Below, piece by piece: positions 34,971 to 43,876 of a stretch of 64,000 nucleotides of DNA. Each line of letters opens with the position of its first letter. The first letter of the stretch is position 1. The stretch comes from ZAX-1 sp046533095. Lineage in GTDB: Bacteria > Bacillota > Clostridia > Lachnospirales > Lachnospiraceae. Below the pieces are notes generated by a model, which saw only the letters and a program-made list of their open reading frames with translations, searched no databases and was not told the origin of the DNA. A program made the position numbers and the translations under genes. The stretch is taken from contig JAJQRA010000020.1 of the NCBI GenBank assembly GCA_046533095.1, positions 124,001 through 188,000 of the forward strand, in the 5' to 3' direction.

Positions 34971-35060
34971 AGTGGGAAAGAAGTAGGATAGAGCGATTAC
35001 ACACCACTCAAATACGGATAAAGTTTAAAGTGGTGAAGAAGTAGAATGGAGCGACTACAA
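34937..35060. repeat. 58-bp tandem repeat between small ORF and DUF2318 gene
   Basis: Units start at GATTACACACCACTCAAATA (34937 and 34995), with a partial third at 35053 (GACTACAA). The first unit includes the stop codon of the small membrane protein. The second repeats the same tail codons without a start. Confidence 0.85.
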
Positions 35061-35082
35061 AATTTTTAAAGAGGTGAAACTT

Positions 35083-35691
35083 ATGTCACAGAATAATAGC
35101 AATAAGAGCAACAATGGCAATAAAAATACTGATAAAAATAGCAATAACAAGAAAAATAAGGAAGGAAATAAAGCATGGATACCGGTGGCTGCAATCGTGG
35201 CTATCGCAGTGGTCATCGTTCTAGCGATAGGCATAGCCCAAAGCATAGGTGGGAATGATAACGATAATACGATCGCTAAGGATGGTACTGGAAATGAGGA
35301 ACCTGCCACATCCGCTGCAGTGGATCAAGATCTGGTGATACCCATCAGCGATATTTCCGAAGCGGTCAACTTTTATCCGGTGGAAATCGCCGGAACGAAG
35401 TTGGAGGTCTTAGCAGTCAAGGCTGCGGATGGATCCATCCGCACAGCATTTAACACCTGTCAAGTGTGCTATGACAGTGGACGCGGCTATTATAAGCAGG
35501 ATGGCAATGTTTTGGTATGCCAAAACTGTGGGAACCGTTTTGGTATGGAACAAGTCGAGGTAGTATCCGGTGGCTGCAATCCAGTACCTATCTTCCCGGA
35601 AAATAAAACGGTGGATACTGCGAATATCACAATTTCCAAAGACTATTTAACAAGTGCCAAAGACATTTTCGCAAACTGGAAAGCTGAATAA
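35083..35691 (+). CDS. DUF2318 family membrane-anchored Fe-S/metal-binding protein
   Basis: A 202-residue protein with an Asn/Lys-rich cytoplasmic N-terminus (about 1-27), one transmembrane helix (about 30-50) and an exposed DUF2318 domain with two CxxC pairs, CQVCYDSGRGYY and CQNCGNRF, and a later cysteine in GGCNPVPI. DUF2318 proteins are annotated as putative Fe-S or metal-binding membrane proteins and accompany iron or copper transporters. It is flanked by the SafE fusion and copA, so a role in copper delivery is likely. The ATG at 35083 follows AAAGAGGTGAAACTT; the Asn/Lys-rich start makes the exact N-terminus less certain. Confidence 0.82.
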   Translation: MSQNNSNKSNNGNKNTDKNSNNKKNKEGNKAWIPVAAIVAIAVVIVLAIGIAQSIGGNDNDNTIAKDGTGNEEPATSAAVDQDLVIPISDISEAVNFYPVEIAGTKLEVLAVKAADGSIRTAFNTCQVCYDSGRGYYKQDGNVLVCQNCGNRFGMEQVEVVSGGCNPVPIFPENKTVDTANITISKDYLTSAKDIFANWKAE

Positions 35692-35740
35692 AATAAGAAT
35701 CTACAGTGCCAAGAATAACAAGAAAGAGGTGAATCCGACG

Positions 35741-38305
35741 ATGGATAGTCAAATATTAAGTATTAGGGGTATGACCTGTGCAGCTTGTGCACAGCGTATA
35801 GAAAAAACAGTTCGTAAGCTGTCCGGCATAGGGCAGGCTTCGGTAAATTTGGCAAGTGAAAAATTATTCGTGGAATATGATGCCGGTGAATTGCCACTTG
35901 CAACCATTAAAGCAACTGTAGCCAAAATCGGCTATGAAGTGGTGGAAAAGCCAGATAATGCAACGATTACAATACCGATTGGTGGAATGACCTGTGCGGC
36001 ATGTGCACAGCGTATAGAAAAAGTGATCCGTAAACTTCCAGGCATAGCGAGCGTATCGGTGAATTTTGCGACGGAAAAAGCTACCGTTGCATATGAACCA
36101 CAAGAAGTGCGTTTGTCCGCAATAAAAGGTGCAATTGAAAAAATCGGATACGAAGTATTGGAAATTTCAAAGACAGATGCGGTGGATGAAGACCGTGCGC
36201 GAAAGCAAAAAGAAGTAAAAACATTATGGACGAAATTTATCGTGTCAGCAATATTCTCACTTCCGCTTTTATACATTGCGATGGCTCCAATGATCACTTG
36301 GGCACAGCTTCCATTTCCAAATGCGCTTGACCCAATGAATTTTCCGCTGATTTATGCATTGCTTGAATTTTTACTGGTGATTCCGGTTGTCGGTGTCGGA
36401 TATAAATTCTACACGATTGGCTATAAGGCGTTGATTCAGCGAAGTCCAAATATGGACTCGTTAATCGCCATCGGAACGACTGCGGCCGTACTCTATAGCA
36501 CGTGGAACGTTGGGCAGATAGCAAGCGGAAACTTTGCTGCGGTAGAGTCGCTGTACTTTGAATCGGCGGGCGTTATCATTACGCTTATCCTGCTTGGGAA
36601 ATCGCTTGAGGCTGTTTCAAAAGGGAAAACAAGTGAAGCCATCAAGAAATTAATGGGGCTTGCGCCTAAGACAGCAATTATTCTGGAATATGATGGAAGC
36701 GAAGACACGATTGGGACGGAAAAAGAAATTCCAATTGATGAAGTGGAAATTGGCGATATCATCGTTGTAAAACCTGGATCGAAAATTCCGGTTGACGGTA
36801 CGATCGTAAATGGGCATACTTCTATTGATGAATCCATGCTGACTGGCGAGAGTATGCCGGTAGACAAAAAAGCCGGCGATGTCGTATATGCCGCATCCTT
36901 AAACACCACAGGGTCCGTGCAATTTCGTGCAGATAAAATTGGTGGGGATACAGCACTTGCACAAATTATTAAACTGGTGGAAGATGCTCAAGGTTCGAAA
37001 GCCCCGATTGCACAGATGGCAGATATCGTATCCGGCTACTTCGTTCCAATTGTATTTTTGATTGCAGTCGTTTCTGGTATCGCATGGTATATTGGCACAC
37101 GGGATGTGGAATTCTCACTGACCATCTTCATTGCGGTACTCGTTATCGCTTGCCCATGCGCATTAGGCCTTGCAACTCCGACAGCCATCATGGTTGCTAC
37201 CGGAAAAGGCGCTGAAAACGGTATTTTGATTAAAGGTGGCGAAGCACTGGAAACGGCACATAAAATCAATACGATTGTATTTGACAAGACCGGTACGATT
37301 ACCGAGGGAAAACCAACCGTGACGGATGTGGTTACAGTTTCCGGCATACAAAAAGATATGCTGCTTAAGCTGGCGGCATCTGCCGAAAAAGCGTCAGAGC
37401 ATCCGCTGGGGCAAGCAATTGTAAACGGTGTTGACAAGATGAATATAGAGCTTTTGCCGACCCAGCGTTTTGATTCGATTACCGGACGTGGCATAGAAGC
37501 GGACATAGAAGCAGACATAGAGATGCAGCGTATGACAGGTATCGAACCGGCTATAAACACGCAGGGCACAGCAGGTCTTAAAACAGGAATTATAACCATT
37601 CTTGCGGGCAATCGAAAGCTTATGGAAGAACGAAAAATTTCGCTATCTGCATTAGAACAAGAAAGCGACAATCTAGCAGGCGAGGGAAAAACGCCGATGT
37701 ATATTGCATTTAATGGACAGCTTGCCGGTATCGTTGCGGTAGCCGATGTTGTAAAAGCCAGCAGTAAAGCGGCGATTGAAAGCCTACACAAGATGGGGAT
37801 TGAGGTGGCAATGATTACAGGTGACAACAAGAAAACAGCTGCGGCCATTGCAAAACAGGTCGGCATCGACAGGGTACTTGCCGAGGTGCTGCCCCAGGAT
37901 AAGTCAAATGAGGTTAAGGAACTGCAAAACGAAGGTAAAAAAGTGGCGATGGTTGGTGATGGAATCAATGATGCACCCGCATTAGTACAAGCGGATATCG
38001 GCATTGCGATTGGTTCCGGAACAGATGTAGCCATGGAATCGGCGGATATTGTACTTATGCGAAGCGATTTAAAAGATGTGCCGACTGCAGTTTATTTAAG
38101 TAAAAGAACCATTCGTAACATCAAACAGAATTTATTTTGGGCATTTGGCTATAATGTCATTGGCATCCCGATTGCAGCGGGCGTCCTCTACCTACTTGGC
38201 GGTCCTTTGCTAAATCCAATCTTTGCGGCTGCTGCAATGAGTTTAAGTTCGGTATCCGTATTAACAAATGCGCTGCGTTTAAAACGTTTTAAGGCTGTAC
38301 AATAA
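35741..38305 (+). CDS. copA: Copper-exporting P1B-type ATPase CopA
   Basis: An 854-residue Cu(+) pump of the cytoplasmic membrane. Two N-terminal HMA domains each carry GMTCAACAQR. The actuator motif TGES is at T368, the membrane copper site CPC at about 471-473 (ACPCALGLATPTA), the phosphorylation motif DKTGT at D515, followed by SEHPLGQ in the nucleotide domain and GDGINDAPAL in the P domain. An insertion of about 25 residues in the nucleotide-binding domain contains the small repeat EADIEADIE. Start at 35741 after AAAGAGGTGAATCCGACG. The longer frame from 35654 overlaps DUF2318 and is unlikely. It is the central gene of the copper cluster. Confidence 0.97.
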   Translation: MDSQILSIRGMTCAACAQRIEKTVRKLSGIGQASVNLASEKLFVEYDAGELPLATIKATVAKIGYEVVEKPDNATITIPIGGMTCAACAQRIEKVIRKLPGIASVSVNFATEKATVAYEPQEVRLSAIKGAIEKIGYEVLEISKTDAVDEDRARKQKEVKTLWTKFIVSAIFSLPLLYIAMAPMITWAQLPFPNALDPMNFPLIYALLEFLLVIPVVGVGYKFYTIGYKALIQRSPNMDSLIAIGTTAAVLYSTWNVGQIASGNFAAVESLYFESAGVIITLILLGKSLEAVSKGKTSEAIKKLMGLAPKTAIILEYDGSEDTIGTEKEIPIDEVEIGDIIVVKPGSKIPVDGTIVNGHTSIDESMLTGESMPVDKKAGDVVYAASLNTTGSVQFRADKIGGDTALAQIIKLVEDAQGSKAPIAQMADIVSGYFVPIVFLIAVVSGIAWYIGTRDVEFSLTIFIAVLVIACPCALGLATPTAIMVATGKGAENGILIKGGEALETAHKINTIVFDKTGTITEGKPTVTDVVTVSGIQKDMLLKLAASAEKASEHPLGQAIVNGVDKMNIELLPTQRFDSITGRGIEADIEADIEMQRMTGIEPAINTQGTAGLKTGIITILAGNRKLMEERKISLSALEQESDNLAGEGKTPMYIAFNGQLAGIVAVADVVKASSKAAIESLHKMGIEVAMITGDNKKTAAAIAKQVGIDRVLAEVLPQDKSNEVKELQNEGKKVAMVGDGINDAPALVQADIGIAIGSGTDVAMESADIVLMRSDLKDVPTAVYLSKRTIRNIKQNLFWAFGYNVIGIPIAAGVLYLLGGPLLNPIFAAAAMSLSSVSVLTNALRLKRFKAVQ

Positions 38306-38469
38306 GAAAAAAAAATGTATAATAAGAAGGGAAGGATGTATAAATTAAGAGGTAGCTCTTCCGCTATCGATCTTGTGATAACGAAAGAGCTACAGATGAG
38401 AAAGGAAAATTGCATATGGAAAGTATGGACGAACAAGTGCGCCGCAGTCGGAAAAGGAGGAGTTTTTTT

Positions 38470-39201
38470 GTGTACCACAGCAAGCAGGCGGCCAGAAAAA
38501 GGATTCAAAAAATGATGTTGGTTTTCATAGGGGCAATCGCAATGTTTTCTTTATCGGCATGTTCTTTTAGCCCATTCGATGCAGTAGCGAAAGATTCCAC
38601 CACTACATTTAAAGAGGTATTAGAGCTCATTTCCGATCGTGTGGAATATGAAGAAGAAGATGCCGGGTGGGTGCTAACTGCGCCGGATGACTCCGTAAGA
38701 TTTGTCTGGAGCGAGGATTACAGCAAAACCCCGCTCTATGACATTATGTTTGAGCTTAACACACGATCGTTTCTGGACGCCGGTTTAGTGATAAGTAAAA
38801 TGCCTAGAGGCTATGTGTTTTACGAAAATAAGCTCATGATTGGAAAGAAGCTTGGTAGCGACGAATTAAAATATAGTGGTGAAATCACTCCGCTTGACGC
38901 ATACGAACAGATTGTGAAACATCATCGACATGTGATTGGATACCATACAGCTTTAGACCACTATAATGTCGATCTTGGCAATGGGAACTTCTTTGAATGG
39001 GCAAAAGATTTTTCAATAAATACAGAAACAAAAGAAAATCAAGACCAAGATATTGTCTTTGTCTTAAATCCAGAGCCATTTATTGAAGCGGGCGTTGACC
39101 CCCAAAAAGTGGAAGGCTGGACCTATATGACAGTAACCGTAGATGTCGATGGCAAGCCAACGGAAGTCTATAAATTCTTAAAACCTTTTGATTTGCAGTA
39201 G
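38470..39201 (+). CDS. Putative lipoprotein of unknown function in the copper cluster
   Basis: A 243-residue protein with a basic N-region, a hydrophobic stretch and the lipobox LSAC (near residue 35), so probably a lipoprotein. The rest repeats a beta-strand pattern twice (VLTAPDDSVRFVWSED and NFFEWAKDFSIN), consistent with two related domains. No family is recognised. The best start is GTG 38470, with AGGAGG 9 nt upstream. Alternatives are ATG 38416 (AAAGGAAAA upstream) and ATG 38512 (AAAGGA 8 nt upstream), all compatible with the lipobox. Position between copA and copZ suggests a role in copper resistance outside the membrane. Confidence 0.7.
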   Translation: MYHSKQAARKRIQKMMLVFIGAIAMFSLSACSFSPFDAVAKDSTTTFKEVLELISDRVEYEEEDAGWVLTAPDDSVRFVWSEDYSKTPLYDIMFELNTRSFLDAGLVISKMPRGYVFYENKLMIGKKLGSDELKYSGEITPLDAYEQIVKHHRHVIGYHTALDHYNVDLGNGNFFEWAKDFSINTETKENQDQDIVFVLNPEPFIEAGVDPQKVEGWTYMTVTVDVDGKPTEVYKFLKPFDLQ

Positions 39202-39248
39202 TAGCTGATCAAAAAAATGAAAAAAACAAATAGATAGGAGTACAAAAA

Positions 39249-39458
39249 ATGGAAAAAACAGTATTAAAGGTGGACGGAATGTCCTGTGAACATTGTGTAA
39301 AGGCAATTACAAAAGCGGTAGGCGCATTGTCCGGCGTTGATCAGGTAACGGTTGATTTAGATGCAAAAACCGTAGCGGTTTCATACGACCCGAAGAAGAG
39401 TACCCTTGATGCCATAAAGGTGGAAATTGACGACCAAGGTTATGATGTAGTCGCTTAA
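39249..39458 (+). CDS. copZ: Copper chaperone CopZ
   Basis: A 69-residue stand-alone HMA domain with the copper-binding MSCEHC and the expected beta-alpha-beta pattern (TVDLDAKTVAVSYDPKK, IDDQGYDV). It carries Cu(+) in the cytoplasm to CopA. The ATG follows AGATAGGAGTACAAAA. A terminator follows about 20 bp downstream, ending the cop transcription unit. Confidence 0.95.
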   Translation: MEKTVLKVDGMSCEHCVKAITKAVGALSGVDQVTVDLDAKTVAVSYDPKKSTLDAIKVEIDDQGYDVVA

Positions 39459-39476
39459 AAACACAGAAATCAACAC

Positions 39477-39540
39477 AAGGGGATTGTTGCACAATGCGAG
39501 TGTATCGTTTGCATTGCATTTTGCAACAGCCCCTTTTTTA
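39477..39540 (+). terminator. Rho-independent terminator after copZ
   Basis: AAGGGGATTGTTGCA pairs with TGCAACAGCCCCTT, followed by TTTTATC; the loop contains a smaller hairpin (AATGCGA...TTGCATT). Confidence 0.85.
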
Positions 39541-39576
39541 TCAATTTAAAATGTGGACAAGGAAGGGAAAAGTTCT

Positions 39577-40278
39577 ATGAACGGAAAAAATAAAAATATT
39601 CTGGCGATAGACGATGAACCCAAAATTTTAGAAGTCCTATCTTCTTTTTTGGAAAGCCGGGGATTTAGAGTATTTTCAGCAGCAGGCGGACGAGATGCAC
39701 TCGAGATATTTGAAAGGGAAAATATATCTTTGATTCTTTTAGACTTGATGCTTCCTGATATTTCCGGTGAGGAAATCTGTCGGACCATCCGTAAAAAATC
39801 ACGTGTGCCTATTATCATGTTAACAGCGAAAGTAGAGGAAAAAAGTCTACTGGAGGGCCTTTCTATCGGGGCAGATGACTATATTACAAAGCCATTTAGC
39901 CTAAAAGAACTGCATGCACGTGTGGAAACGCTTTTACGGCGAACAAGCGATGAACTTGTTCCGCTGGCTGTTAAAAACTCGTTTCGGGATGGCGACCTTG
40001 TTGTTGATTTTGAAAAAAACATATTCAAGAAAAGCCAGGTGCAAGTCAGCCTTACACAAAGTGAGCAGAGAATACTTGCGGCACTCATCAAATATCCCGG
40101 CAAAGTTTTCACACGTGCAGAATTGATTGAAATCGCCCTTGGTAGTGAATTTGACGGATACGACCGCGCGATTGACAATCATATTAAGAATCTGCGTCAA
40201 AAAATAGAAGATGATTCCAAAAACCCTATTTATATCATGACAATACATGGCCTTGGGTATAAATTCGGGGGTGCGTAA
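39577..40278 (+). CDS. OmpR/PhoB-family response regulator
   Basis: A 233-residue regulator. The receiver domain (about 5-118) has the acidic pocket DDE, the phospho-acceptor Asp in LLDLMLPD (about residue 54) and the switch residues T and K (MLTAK, TKPFS). The C-terminal winged helix (about 135-230) ends DNHIKNLRQKIEDD...TIHGLGYKFG. Start at ATG 39577, preceded by AAGGAAGGGAAAAG. It is encoded 1 bp before its kinase and directly after the copper genes, so it is a candidate copper or envelope-stress regulator. No CsoR or CopY is in the cluster. Confidence 0.93.
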   Translation: MNGKNKNILAIDDEPKILEVLSSFLESRGFRVFSAAGGRDALEIFERENISLILLDLMLPDISGEEICRTIRKKSRVPIIMLTAKVEEKSLLEGLSIGADDYITKPFSLKELHARVETLLRRTSDELVPLAVKNSFRDGDLVVDFEKNIFKKSQVQVSLTQSEQRILAALIKYPGKVFTRAELIEIALGSEFDGYDRAIDNHIKNLRQKIEDDSKNPIYIMTIHGLGYKFGGA

Positions 40279-40279
40279 C

Positions 40280-41662
40280 GTGAGGAGCCTAAGAACACAG
40301 CTTTCACTAGCTATTATGTTTGTAGTCCTAATAACCGTTGCGCTGATCAGTTTTTTATCCAATCGGTTAATCAATAAACAGTTTGCAGACTACATCGTGG
40401 ATCAGCAAAAGGTAAAGATGGACAATCTTGTTGAAAATATTAGTCAACAGTATCATATGGAAATAAAAGAATGGAGCGTTGATTCTATCCATGCCCTTGG
40501 CATGTATTCCATGTATGAGGGCTACCTCATCAAAGTAGTGGATGATGAGGGCAAAAATGTTTGGGATACCGAGCATCATGACATGGAATCTTGTGCGCAG
40601 ATTATGCAAGAGATATCACAGCGAATGAAAGCACATGGGGCTGTAGGTGAATTTGTATCACATGAATATGAGTTGACCCAGCATGGGCAAACGGTCGGTT
40701 CCGTTTCGATTCGGTATTTCGGACCCTATTTTTTGAGTGAAAGCGATTTTCTGTTTTTAGATTCTTTGAATCTGGTGTTGCTTATTATTGGAGGAGCTGC
40801 CCTTTTGTGCTCCTTTGCAACAGGCTGGATATTGGCAAAACGGATTGCCCGTCCGATTAAAAAAACGGCGGATATCGCAAAACAGATTGCGGACGGCAAT
40901 TACGATATCCAATTTGAGGGGAAAACAAAAACAAGGGAACTCTATAATCTTGTATCAGCCATTAACCACCTTGCAGATGCACTTGCAAAGCAGGAAAACC
41001 TTAGGCGGCAGCTTACAGCTGATGTTGCCCATGAATTGCGCACACCGCTTACAACCCTAGGATCGCACCTTGAGGCTATGATTGAGAAAGTATGGGAACC
41101 GACGCCCGAGCGGCTTACAAGCTGCCATGAGGAGATTCTTCGGCTTGGGAACATGGTAGTGGATTTAGAGAACCTAGAGCGTACGGAAAGCGATAATTTG
41201 AAATTGAATACACAATCGCTGGATTTGCTTTCGCTGGCACAAAGCGTATGTGGCAATTTTTATGGTGCACTTAAAAATAAAAACCTGTCGCTTAGTATCA
41301 AGGGTGACCCCTCGATACTATCCGTAGATAAGGACAGAATCAGTGGGGTCATTACAAATCTAATGTCGAATGCGATAAAATATACACCAAATGGTGGAAA
41401 CATTTGTATTTCCATACAGGATTTTACCCATAAAAGCGTGTTTATAATAGAAGATGATGGAATTGGTATCGCCAAAGACGAACAGCCACTCATATTTGAA
41501 CGGTTTTATCGTGCCGAAAAATCACGAAATCGGGATACCGGTGGTGCAGGAATCGGACTAGCTATCGTAAAATCTGTTGTCAATGCCCATGATGGAACGG
41601 TAAAGGTGCAAAGTGAACCAGAGGCCGGGAGCAAGTTTACGGTGACGTTGCCAAAACGATAG
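40280..41662 (+). CDS. Membrane sensor histidine kinase
   Basis: A 460-residue kinase: transmembrane helix 1 (about 5-28), an extracytoplasmic sensor region (about 30-160), helix 2 (about 170-190), HAMP (about 190-245), HisKA with the phospho-His in DVAHELRTPLTTLG, and HATPase_c with NLMSNAIKYTPNGG, EDDGIGI and GAGIGLAI. GTG 40280 is chosen because GGGGGTG lies just upstream and the regulator stops at 40278; the longer ATG 40247 would overlap the regulator by 32 bp. The partner is the response regulator upstream. The sensor region has His and Met residues but no clear copper motif. Confidence 0.92.
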   Translation: MRSLRTQLSLAIMFVVLITVALISFLSNRLINKQFADYIVDQQKVKMDNLVENISQQYHMEIKEWSVDSIHALGMYSMYEGYLIKVVDDEGKNVWDTEHHDMESCAQIMQEISQRMKAHGAVGEFVSHEYELTQHGQTVGSVSIRYFGPYFLSESDFLFLDSLNLVLLIIGGAALLCSFATGWILAKRIARPIKKTADIAKQIADGNYDIQFEGKTKTRELYNLVSAINHLADALAKQENLRRQLTADVAHELRTPLTTLGSHLEAMIEKVWEPTPERLTSCHEEILRLGNMVVDLENLERTESDNLKLNTQSLDLLSLAQSVCGNFYGALKNKNLSLSIKGDPSILSVDKDRISGVITNLMSNAIKYTPNGGNICISIQDFTHKSVFIIEDDGIGIAKDEQPLIFERFYRAEKSRNRDTGGAGIGLAIVKSVVNAHDGTVKVQSEPEAGSKFTVTLPKR

Positions 41663-41736
41663 AATAAATGAATGGAAACTACGTTGTATCCCCCCTAGTA
41701 ATGGGAAGGTGCTTTGCGGAGCAAAATCCTAGAGAT

Positions 41737-43554
41737 TTAGGCGTCTGGCGAGAGCTTAAAGTGCGCCACCGTACTTGCAAGAATGGTGGCTTGATCACTC
41801 ATTTCAAGGCTGAGCGCCGCAGATTCCTGCGAGGTGGCACTGTTGGCCTGTACAACCTGCATAATCTGCTCTATATCCTTGTTAATCTCTGTGATCGCAT
41901 TTTCCTGCCTACGCGAGGCGGTGTGGATTTCTTCGATTTTACCATAGGTCTGGTCGGAATAGGTGGCGGCGGCATGCATGCTTTCCCCGGTTTTTGTGAC
42001 AATGATATTCCCCTCGTCCACGCGTTTGGCACTATTGGAAATCAAACTGGCGGTTTCCTTGGCGGCGTCGGCAGATTTAGAGGCGAGCTTTCTTACTTCA
42101 TTTGCCACTACGGCAAAGCCGTTGCCGTGTTGGCCTGCCCTTGCGGCTTCTACCGCTGCGTTTAGTGCTAAAATATTAGTCTGGAAAGCAATATCATCGA
42201 TCACCTTAATCACTTTGGCAATACCGGTAGAAGATTCTGAAATGCCGTCCATTGCTTTTTGCATCTGTTGCATATTCTGTGTGCTCTCGTTCATCAGCTG
42301 GCCTACTTCTTTCACGTTTTCCAGTGCATCCTGTGCGCTTCTTGCATTCTCCTTCGTCTGATCAAGCACGGAGGAAATGGAATCAGAAAGTCGATCGATG
42401 TTCGTGGTCTGTTCTGTGGAACCCTCTGCCAGTGTCTGTGCACCAAGTGAAACCTGACTGGAAATATCGGCCACACGTGTGGAAGTATTGTTAATCTCTC
42501 GAAATGCATGGTTGTTGCTGGCAAGCATTGTTTGTAGGCTGTTTCCCACAGAATCGTTTTCGGATCGTGGCGTATACGTTAAGGAGAGGTCGCCGTCCGC
42601 GATATGTTCAATCACAACTGATTGTGCGACCATCGTTTCGGACAAATTTTTGATGCTTTGCTGTAGCGTGCCGATTTCATCATTACGTGTAACAAGCGTA
42701 GCAGAACCCTGTGTAGTATCCCCAAGCGAAAGTATATGAATTTGATCCGCCACCTTTCGGATGGGGCTTACGATATTTTCAAGGCTTCTGGAAAGAATTA
42801 AAATCCCTATCACCGTAATGGCAAGGCTGGTGCCAAACAAAACCAATATGCCGATACGTTCCCGCGCATAAACGCTTGCAATAATGGTATCGGTATCTTC
42901 ATAATAATTGCCCGTACTGATATACCAGCCGTAGGGTTCGAATTCTAGCGTGTAGCCTCTTTTTTTGTAGGAGCCGTCTTCATCACCCGGTTTACCAAAA
43001 TAAAAATCTGAAAAACCACCGCCACTATCTCCAAGTTTGATAAAATTTTGAATATAATAGGTACCCTCTTTATCCTGTGCATCATAGCGCATAGCACCTT
43101 CGTTGTTGGGGTTATAATGGACAACGCATAGCCCATCCGCCATATCGGCCCAAAAATAGCCATCGTCTACTTTCCCAATACTGCTACTGTACCGCGTATC
43201 CCTGACAATTTTCTTCGCATTTTCCATCGCGGCCTCTTCCGAAATCTCATTGTCCAGAAACTGCTGATAATTGGTCTGTAAAGAGCTGACAAGCGTTTGT
43301 GTTGCAATTTTGATATTACTGTCAAAATTGTTTTTCGTTGAAGAAATAATCTGTGCATAGGCATTATGTAGGTTAAACAAGGCAATGGCAGATAAAATGA
43401 AAATAATTGCGATAAGCAAAATCCCGATAGATAAGAGCATCTTGCCTTTTAAGCTGGAATTGATATCCTTTAAGTTAAATTTCGCATGTTTTAGATTGGA
43501 TTTGCTCTGTGCTTTTTTCCCCATGGTAGTGGATCCTTTTCTAGTGTGTGACAT
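41737..43554 (-). CDS. Methyl-accepting chemotaxis protein with single Cache domain
   Basis: A 605-residue chemoreceptor. Transmembrane helix 1 lies at about residues 30-55, followed by an sCache_2-type extracellular sensor (about 60-205; GYFWADMADGLCVVHYNP, EPYGWYISTGNYYED), helix 2 (about 215-235), HAMP (about 235-290) and a cytoplasmic signalling domain with the hairpin IDDIAFQTNILALNAAVEA and methylation-helix-like Glu/Gln patterns. sCache_2 receptors often sense small organic acids. Start at ATG 43554 with AAAGGAG 8 nt upstream; ATG 43524 is an alternative. No other chemotaxis gene is in the window. Confidence 0.93.
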   Translation of the reverse strand: MSHTRKGSTTMGKKAQSKSNLKHAKFNLKDINSSLKGKMLLSIGILLIAIIFILSAIALFNLHNAYAQIISSTKNNFDSNIKIATQTLVSSLQTNYQQFLDNEISEEAAMENAKKIVRDTRYSSSIGKVDDGYFWADMADGLCVVHYNPNNEGAMRYDAQDKEGTYYIQNFIKLGDSGGGFSDFYFGKPGDEDGSYKKRGYTLEFEPYGWYISTGNYYEDTDTIIASVYARERIGILVLFGTSLAITVIGILILSRSLENIVSPIRKVADQIHILSLGDTTQGSATLVTRNDEIGTLQQSIKNLSETMVAQSVVIEHIADGDLSLTYTPRSENDSVGNSLQTMLASNNHAFREINNTSTRVADISSQVSLGAQTLAEGSTEQTTNIDRLSDSISSVLDQTKENARSAQDALENVKEVGQLMNESTQNMQQMQKAMDGISESSTGIAKVIKVIDDIAFQTNILALNAAVEAARAGQHGNGFAVVANEVRKLASKSADAAKETASLISNSAKRVDEGNIIVTKTGESMHAAATYSDQTYGKIEEIHTASRRQENAITEINKDIEQIMQVVQANSATSQESAALSLEMSDQATILASTVAHFKLSPDA

Positions 43555-43876
43555 AACATATGCTCCTTTAGAGTGGTGCGTGAAATGAATGGGTTTTATG
43601 GTAAACGGTATCATCTGCCTCTTCTACACGGTGCGTGGAGTGAAGGGGCTTTCATATGTAAACGGTATTAGTTGCCTCCTTTGCATGGTGCATAGTGGGT
43701 AAAATGATATTTGCTTTTTTCTTTCTGTAATTGAGTTGCTAATCAGAATAGCACAATATTTGACGATTGTCAAGAGCTTGAAACTTGAGTTATGGAAAGT
43801 TAGTTTTGAGTGAATTGCCCTGAAACTGTTCAAACATTACGCGATGCTAATTTTCATGAAATGGTCGTGAGCCAAT

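Noticed and set aside
37036..38034. 332-codon open frame on the minus strand inside copA
   Set aside because: It is antisense to the highly conserved CopA frame, has no ribosome binding site and a Ser/Ala/Ile-rich composition typical of a shadow frame.
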